A stretch of DNA of 6,648 nucleotides. Source: Rickettsiales bacterium. GTDB taxonomy: Bacteria > Pseudomonadota > Alphaproteobacteria > Rickettsiales > UBA3002. The position numbers were made by a program, and so were the translations under genes. This document shows positions 1-3,711 of this stretch, in pieces. The notes under the pieces are model-generated. The model had not been told where the DNA came from. It searched no databases and saw only the letters and a list, made by a program, of their open reading frames with translations. The DNA lies in assembly GCA_021300075.1 (NCBI GenBank), contig JAJTIB010000206.1, forward strand, positions 1-6,648, given 5' to 3'. Positions within the stretch are counted from its first letter, which is position 1; every line of letters begins with the position of its first letter.

Positions 1-661
1 CATAGGGCTCATCGAGCTTTTGACGGCTGATGGTGATTTTGATGCCGGCGGAAGCATAACTGGCTTCTTGCTCCAGTTTTGGCCGCATCGCCTCTACCTC
101 CGGACTGACACGTTGTATTGAAGTGCGGGTGACAGGCTTGGCGGGCAGCTTATCCAGAGCCGAGGGTAATTTTTCCAGCGTAGCTTTAGTGGCCGCGGAA
201 AGAGGGGTCGATTCGATGGAAACCACATCCTTCGGCGCGGCTTGAGGTTCGGCTGCAACAGGCACGGTGACTGTCACACGCTCTAACGTGGCTGAGGTTG
301 AAGTGGGAGCTGGAGCTGGGGCAGACTGCGGCAAAGATGGCGGCGGCGCGATCGCAGCGGAAAGAGGCGGTGGTGGAGCGATGTAGCCCTCAGCGGGCGA
401 TGAAATGGCCACCACCGGTGAAGGCGCAATCATCACCAGCCTATCCGGATAAAGCGGAGCAAGAGGTGCAGGCAAAACAGTTGCGGGTCGGGAATGTTCT
501 GGGCTTTGCCTGATGTCGCTTGTTGGGGAGAGCGATTCGTCACGCCCGGTATCCGGATCGAAGGCAGCCATCGTGCTGCCGGGCATGGCGGTAAACATCA
601 GGCAGCTCATGGCGGTAGTCAATAATAAGTGACGCAGGGATAATGAAGATGGCGCACGCAT
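1..661 (-). CDS. Exported Pro/Ala-rich protein of unknown function, N-terminal part (runs off left edge)
   Basis: The minus strand is open without a stop from an ATG at 661 to the window edge, giving 220 complete codons. The gene is partial at its C-terminus. The start has a GAGG Shine-Dalgarno-like site at 674-671, 9 nt upstream. The protein begins with a Sec-type signal peptide: basic N-region (Arg2, Arg10, His11), a hydrophobic stretch from about Leu12 to Ala25, and a probable cleavage after Ala32 (STMA/AFDP). Residues about 45-135 are low-complexity and rich in Pro, Ala and Ser, including runs such as APPPPLSAAIAPPPSL, so this part is probably a disordered periplasmic or surface linker. 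After it the sequence becomes charged and helical-looking (about 140-220: KATLEKLPSALDKL, EVEAMRPKLEQEA), suggesting that a folded domain begins near the truncation. Cys20 has no good lipobox, so a lipoprotein is unlikely. I do not recognise the family. It is transcribed divergently from the M23 gene, which fits an envelope role but does not prove it. Confidence 0.72.
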   Translation of the reverse strand, partial: MRAPSSLSLRHLLLTTAMSCLMFTAMPGSTMAAFDPDTGRDESLSPTSDIRQSPEHSRPATVLPAPLAPLYPDRLVMIAPSPVVAISSPAEGYIAPPPPLSAAIAPPPSLPQSAPAPAPTSTSATLERVTVTVPVAAEPQAAPKDVVSIESTPLSAATKATLEKLPSALDKLPAKPVTRTSIQRVSPEVEAMRPKLEQEASYASAGIKITISRQKLDEPY

Positions 662-680
662 GAATGATGACCTCGTGATG

Positions 681-749
681 GGATTGCCACTATCTTTATC
701 AAATCCCGGCACGGCCTCGAAGTAAAACCCAAGATATAGTGGCAAATCC
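681..749. repeat. Inverted repeat in divergent intergenic region
   Basis: TTGCCACTAT at 684-693 is exactly complementary to ATAGTGGCAA at 736-745. Pairing continues outward (GGA at 681-683 with TCC at 747-749, across a 1-nt bulge) and inward (CTT with AAG, across a 2-nt bulge). The arms enclose about 34-42 nt. The dyad lies between two divergent genes, so it could be an operator, a leader hairpin for either transcript, or the ends of a small degenerate element. No T-run follows either arm, so it is not a normal intrinsic terminator. TATAGT at 735-740 resembles a -10 box on the plus strand but has no convincing -35 partner. Function unknown. Confidence 0.5.
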
Positions 750-795
750 AGTAAAAGACTGGCCAGATGTGGTTAGAAAGTAACAAACATCTGGC
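748..795. repeat. Two adjacent hairpins upstream of the M23 gene
   Basis: Two hairpins follow each other and share base 762. The first is CCAGT-AAAAG-ACTGG (748-762). The second pairs GCCAGATGT (762-770) with ACATCTGGC (787-795), a perfect 9-bp stem. Inside it a further 4-bp stem GTTA/TAAC (772-775 with 781-784) closes a GAAAG loop. The pair ends 60 nt before the chosen M23 start, so it may lie in the 5' leader of that mRNA or in the promoter region. No poly-T tract follows on the plus strand. On the minus strand only a CTTTT run is near. The structure is seen directly; any regulatory role is inference. Confidence 0.5.
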
Positions 796-855
796 ATGTC
801 CCTTGCAATAACTCCGGTACGCACGGGGAAAAGTGACGTTGCGTTGAAAGAGTCT

Positions 856-1749
856 ATGCAGCACCGTTTTATTTGTCTGAGTTGGTTGATACTGGCATTG
901 CCGTCTCTGGCGCAGGCTGAGGTTTCTGCCAGTGGCCGCGTGATGGATGGCCGGCAATTCATTTCTCTGGAGGGTGTGCGTAGCGGGATTCCTTCCGCGA
1001 TGATGGTGGCCAAGAATGCCCCCATGGCGCCGGTAATGCGCTCTGACCGTGAAGCGATGCGGCGGGGCTTCATGCGGATTGATCGGGATCTGGTCGTGCG
1101 TCACGGGCAGACTGCTAATGTTGTTAGAGCGACGGTGCGGGCATCTGGTCGGTCGAAATTCAAAACCGCTGATGCGGCAGATGTGCCGCGTATTACGCGG
1201 GGCAGTGCGGTGGTCGATATTTTTGGAGATAGTGGGTCGGATGCGCCAGTTTTTGGTCAGACATTGCGGGGAGATTTAGGGCGCAGTACAGCGCGGCAAA
1301 CCAAAGGCCATCAATGGCCAATTGCGGCTGCGGTCAAACAGGAAATCAGTTCCGGCTATGGGATGCGTAAGGATCCGTTTCATGGCCGTCCGGCCTTTCA
1401 TGGCGGCGTGGATATTGCCGCTGCTTCGGGTACGCCGATTCTGGCGAGCGCCGCCGGTCAGGTGGCTGAGGTTGGTAAAAAAGGTGGCTGGGGAAATTAT
1501 GTGCTGCTCAAGCATCCAGATGGCGCAGAGACGCGTTATAGTCATTTGAGCTCGGGCACGGTGCGCGAAGGCCAGCGTGTGGCGCAAGGGCAGATGATTG
1601 GCAGGCTTGGCTCGACCGGTCGCTCGACCGGTCCGCATCTCGATTACCGCATCAAAAAGAACGGCCAGCGCCTCGACCCGATGACGGTGCTGCGTGCACC
1701 TGCCAGTGTTACGCCGACGAAGGTTGCACAAGTCATCCGCCTGCGTTAG
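856..1749 (+). CDS. Secreted M23-family (LytM-type) peptidoglycan hydrolase-like protein
   Basis: Predicted 297-residue protein, exported and acting in the periplasm on peptidoglycan cross-links if active. The ATG at 856 is preferred to the in-frame ATG at 796 because it puts a clean signal peptide at the very N-terminus (MQHRF, then a hydrophobic core to LAQA, cleavage near residue 19-20) and has an AAAGAG stretch just upstream. Residues about 20-160 form an N-terminal region with no recognised domain. Residues about 160-279 are a peptidase M23 domain with the expected SSGYGMR.DP...HGGVD opening. Visible metal/catalytic positions are His182 and Asp186 (HxxxD), His230 (YSHLS) and His261 in the C-terminal GPHL motif. 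One feature is odd: the usual HxH motif reads His261-Leu-Asp263, so the second His, a zinc ligand in LytM, is replaced by Asp. The protein may use Asp as ligand, or be a degenerate factor that activates amidases, as EnvC/NlpD-type proteins do. pyrD follows after 10 nt. Confidence 0.87.
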   Translation: MQHRFICLSWLILALPSLAQAEVSASGRVMDGRQFISLEGVRSGIPSAMMVAKNAPMAPVMRSDREAMRRGFMRIDRDLVVRHGQTANVVRATVRASGRSKFKTADAADVPRITRGSAVVDIFGDSGSDAPVFGQTLRGDLGRSTARQTKGHQWPIAAAVKQEISSGYGMRKDPFHGRPAFHGGVDIAAASGTPILASAAGQVAEVGKKGGWGNYVLLKHPDGAETRYSHLSSGTVREGQRVAQGQMIGRLGSTGRSTGPHLDYRIKKNGQRLDPMTVLRAPASVTPTKVAQVIRLR

Positions 1750-1759
1750 CACGAAGTGC

Positions 1760-2815
1760 ATGACATTTTATTCACTCCTCAGGCCGTTGCTGTTTACACT
1801 GCCGCCCGAAGCCGCGCACCGCACCGGATTGCTGGCGCTACAATACGGCCTGGTTCCCGCATCTTCGTTTCATGACTCACGTCTGGCTACCCATCTCGCG
1901 GGATTGGATTTACCCAATCCGGTCGGACTGGCGGCGGGTTTTGATAAGAACGCCGAATCTTTTGCAGGCGCATTTAAAGCTGGGTTTGGTTTTGTGGAAG
2001 TCGGCACTTTGACGCCGCGCCCTCAGCCAGGCAACCCAGCCCCCCGCGTATTTCGCCTGGTGAACGAAGAGGCGATTATCAACCGTCTTGGCTTTAATAA
2101 TGACGGGGTAGAGAAAGCCGCTCGTCGCCTCAGCCAGCGCAGGGGGCAGGGGATTGTCGGCGGCAATATCGGCAAAAACAAAGACAGTGCCGATGCAGTC
2201 GCGGATTATCTTTCTGCATTGAGAGCGCTCTACCCGCTGGTGGATTATGTGACGGTGAATATCTCCTCGCCTAATACGCCGAACTTGCGCGATTTACAGG
2301 CGGCAACTGTGCTGGAGAAACTGATGGCCGCCCTGCTGGCCTTGCGGGACGAACTCGTGCGGGCAGGTACGGCGCGTAAACCGATTTTCGTCAAAATTGC
2401 GCCTGATAATGATGTCGATACGCTGCGCGATATTGCACATCTGGCAGTGGCGATGCAGTTTGATGGGCTGATAGTGAGCAACACGACAATTGCCCGCGAA
2501 GCTGTCGCGCATTCACCGCTGGCTGGTCAGCAGGGTGGCCTGAGCGGTAAGCCACTTATGGAAAAATCCACGGCGATTCTGCGACAGGTCTTTCAATGGA
2601 CCGAAGGGAAAATCCCGCTCATCGGTGTGGGTGGCATTGCAAGTGCCGAGGATGCTTACCGGAAAATCCGCGCCGGCGCCTCGGCGGTTCAACTTTACAC
2701 CGCGCTCGTCTATCAGGGCTTCGGGCTGGTCGAGCGCATCAATCGTGGATTGGTCGAGCGCATGGCGCAGGACGGGGTTAGTGCGCTTGCAGCGCTGGTG
2801 GGTAAGGATACTTGA
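1760..2815 (+). CDS. pyrD: Dihydroorotate dehydrogenase (quinone), class 2
   Basis: Predicted 351-residue enzyme that oxidises dihydroorotate to orotate in pyrimidine synthesis, passing electrons through FMN to the quinone pool at the inner membrane. The start at 1760 gives the family's typical N-terminus: a hydrophobic/amphipathic membrane-binding segment MTFYSLLRPLLFTLPPEAAHR, with the conserved PE.AH. An upstream in-frame ATG (1694) would add 22 residues coded inside the M23 gene and is rejected. Visible family motifs are the FMN-site LAAGFDKNAE (Lys63), NRLGFNNDG, GGNIGKNKDS, VNISSPNTPNLR with the class 2 catalytic base Ser170 and Asn167, then KIAPD, SNTT, GGLSGKPL and the phosphate-binding GVGGI. 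The serine, rather than a cysteine, marks class 2. Length is close to the family norm and no lesion is seen. It starts 10 nt after the M23 stop with only a weak ribosome-binding site, so the two are probably one transcript. The gene converges with the downstream esterase gene. Confidence 0.97.
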   Translation: MTFYSLLRPLLFTLPPEAAHRTGLLALQYGLVPASSFHDSRLATHLAGLDLPNPVGLAAGFDKNAESFAGAFKAGFGFVEVGTLTPRPQPGNPAPRVFRLVNEEAIINRLGFNNDGVEKAARRLSQRRGQGIVGGNIGKNKDSADAVADYLSALRALYPLVDYVTVNISSPNTPNLRDLQAATVLEKLMAALLALRDELVRAGTARKPIFVKIAPDNDVDTLRDIAHLAVAMQFDGLIVSNTTIAREAVAHSPLAGQQGGLSGKPLMEKSTAILRQVFQWTEGKIPLIGVGGIASAEDAYRKIRAGASAVQLYTALVYQGFGLVERINRGLVERMAQDGVSALAALVGKDT

Positions 2816-2821
2816 GTTTTA

Positions 2822-2839
2822 TCGATCATCGATGATCGA
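2822..2839. repeat. Perfect 18-bp palindrome in convergent gap
   Basis: TCGATCATCGATGATCGA is identical to its own reverse complement. It fills most of the 25-nt gap between the pyrD stop (2815) and the esterase stop (2841-2843 on the minus strand). It contains two GATC sites and a central ATCGAT. As RNA it could form a 7-bp stem with a 4-nt loop from either strand. Its position suggests a shared bidirectional terminator, but no U-run follows on either side, so that role is weakly supported. A protein-binding site is the alternative. Confidence 0.55.
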
Positions 2840-2840
2840 A

Positions 2841-3494
2841 CTACAGCCCCAAACATTTCCTGAGGAATGGTAGCGCAATGGCGATGCCTTCGGGGTCGAT
2901 GCCGTGGCCAAGGCCCGGGCGAGCGTGAGTTTCGAGCGGTAGTTGCATTTTTCCCAACACTTCGCTCGCAAGTGTCATCGCCACGTAGGGCACGACCATG
3001 TCCTCTTCTCCGTGAATGAGGCACAAAGGGGGGTGACTTTTGATTTCACGGGCGAGCGTATCAGCCCCGAGCAAAGCACCCGAAAACCCGACCATGCCCG
3101 CGATTGCTTGCGTGCGCCGCAGCGCCGTATAAAGCCCCACCATGGTGCCCTGAGAGAACCCAACGATGGCGAGATCTTTATCGGCGAGTTTGAATCTTTT
3201 AAGGAGCGCATCGATCATGTCATTCAGGATGGGCATCACACCGCGCACGCCTGCCTCGAGCAGGTCATGGTTGCGGCTTTGCAGAGAAAACCATTGATAG
3301 CCATAGGGCGCCATGTCGCACGGGTAAGGCGCGTTGGGCGCGTAGAAATACGTGTCGGGCAGGCTTGCAGCCAGCATCGGGGCGAGGCCAATCAGGTCAT
3401 CCCCATCCGCGCCCAGCCCATGCAGCAGCAGCACGATATGCCTGATCTTGCCGCTTGTGGGCTTGAATTCTGCACCTTGTAGATGAATCGTCAT
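2841..3494 (-). CDS. Alpha/beta-hydrolase, carboxylesterase/phospholipase family (YpfH-like)
   Basis: Predicted 217-residue cytoplasmic serine hydrolase of the small carboxylesterase/lysophospholipase family (Abhydrolase_2 type), a normal length for it. The fold is readable: beta-strand and oxyanion motif IVLLLHGLGADGDD (about 20-33), the APNAP segment (52-56), YQWFSL (66-71), and the nucleophile elbow GFSQG with Ser114. The acid is Asp165 in HGEEDMVVP and the base is His197 in GLGHGID, completing the triad. No signal peptide is present. The start at 3494 is supported by an AGGAAG ribosome-binding site 5 nt upstream (3505-3500) and by the typical short N-terminus before the first strand. The family hydrolyses short-chain esters, and some members act on lysophospholipids or acyl-proteins; the true substrate cannot be read from the sequence. 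It is convergent with pyrD and divergent from polA, so it is probably a single-gene transcript. Confidence 0.92.
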   Translation of the reverse strand: MTIHLQGAEFKPTSGKIRHIVLLLHGLGADGDDLIGLAPMLAASLPDTYFYAPNAPYPCDMAPYGYQWFSLQSRNHDLLEAGVRGVMPILNDMIDALLKRFKLADKDLAIVGFSQGTMVGLYTALRRTQAIAGMVGFSGALLGADTLAREIKSHPPLCLIHGEEDMVVPYVAMTLASEVLGKMQLPLETHARPGLGHGIDPEGIAIALPFLRKCLGL

Positions 3495-3608
3495 AAGTGC
3501 TTCCTTTGCGAGGTGATGCCGCTATGCTGTAGCCTGAACAGAAGCAAGCGCAAGCAAAATGACCCACACATTCAATCTTGAACAAGCAAAGCAACGATAC
3601 TGAAATTT

Positions 3609-3695
3609 GTCTTTCCCGCGAAAGCGGGAATCCAGTCCTCTTAACTATAGCGGCGCGGACGCGCTGCGCTGGATGCCAGCTTTCGCTGGCATGAC
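3609..3695. repeat. Dispersed palindromic repeat (double-hairpin, REP/dRS3-like) upstream of polA
   Basis: Two 27-nt arms (3609-3635 and 3669-3695) are inverted copies, matching at 22 of 27 positions and enclosing 33 nt. Each arm is itself a hairpin with a perfect 7-bp stem: TTCCCGC-GAAA-GCGGGAA (3613-3630) and TGCCAGC-TTTC-GCTGGCA (3674-3691). Four of the five differences between arms fall in the stems as compensating pairs, so both hairpins are kept. Translated, it gives the FPRKRESS...MPAFAGMT pattern that I know as a repeat-derived pseudo-peptide at many proteobacterial gene edges. It occupies much of the divergent esterase-polA intergenic region and ends 16 nt before the preferred polA start. 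No other copy lies in this window, so the dispersed nature rests on recognition. Confidence 0.8.
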
Positions 3696-3711
3696 AATCG
3701 GGAAAAAAGAA

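Noticed and set aside
298..513. 71-codon plus-strand open frame
   Set aside because: It is antisense to the exported-protein gene, whose frame has a signal peptide, ribosome-binding site and full-length openness. This frame has none of these.
796..855. Upstream start for the M23 protein
   Set aside because: It would bury the signal peptide behind 20 polar residues; the ATG at 856 gives a normal signal peptide.
1610..1633. Exact 12-bp tandem duplication (GCTCGACCGGTC twice) in the M23 gene
   Set aside because: It encodes GSTGRSTGP, the conserved internal repeat of the M23 motif, so it reflects the protein family and not a recent duplication.
1694..1759. Upstream start for pyrD overlapping the M23 gene
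   Set aside because: The extra 22 residues are Arg-rich out-of-frame translation of the M23 3' end; class 2 enzymes start with the membrane-binding segment found at 1760.
3578..3606. Possible polA promoter TTGAAC, 17-nt spacer, TGAAAT
   Set aside because: Each box matches the sigma70 consensus at only 4 of 6 positions, which is expected often by chance; position before the repeat is plausible but not enough to call.
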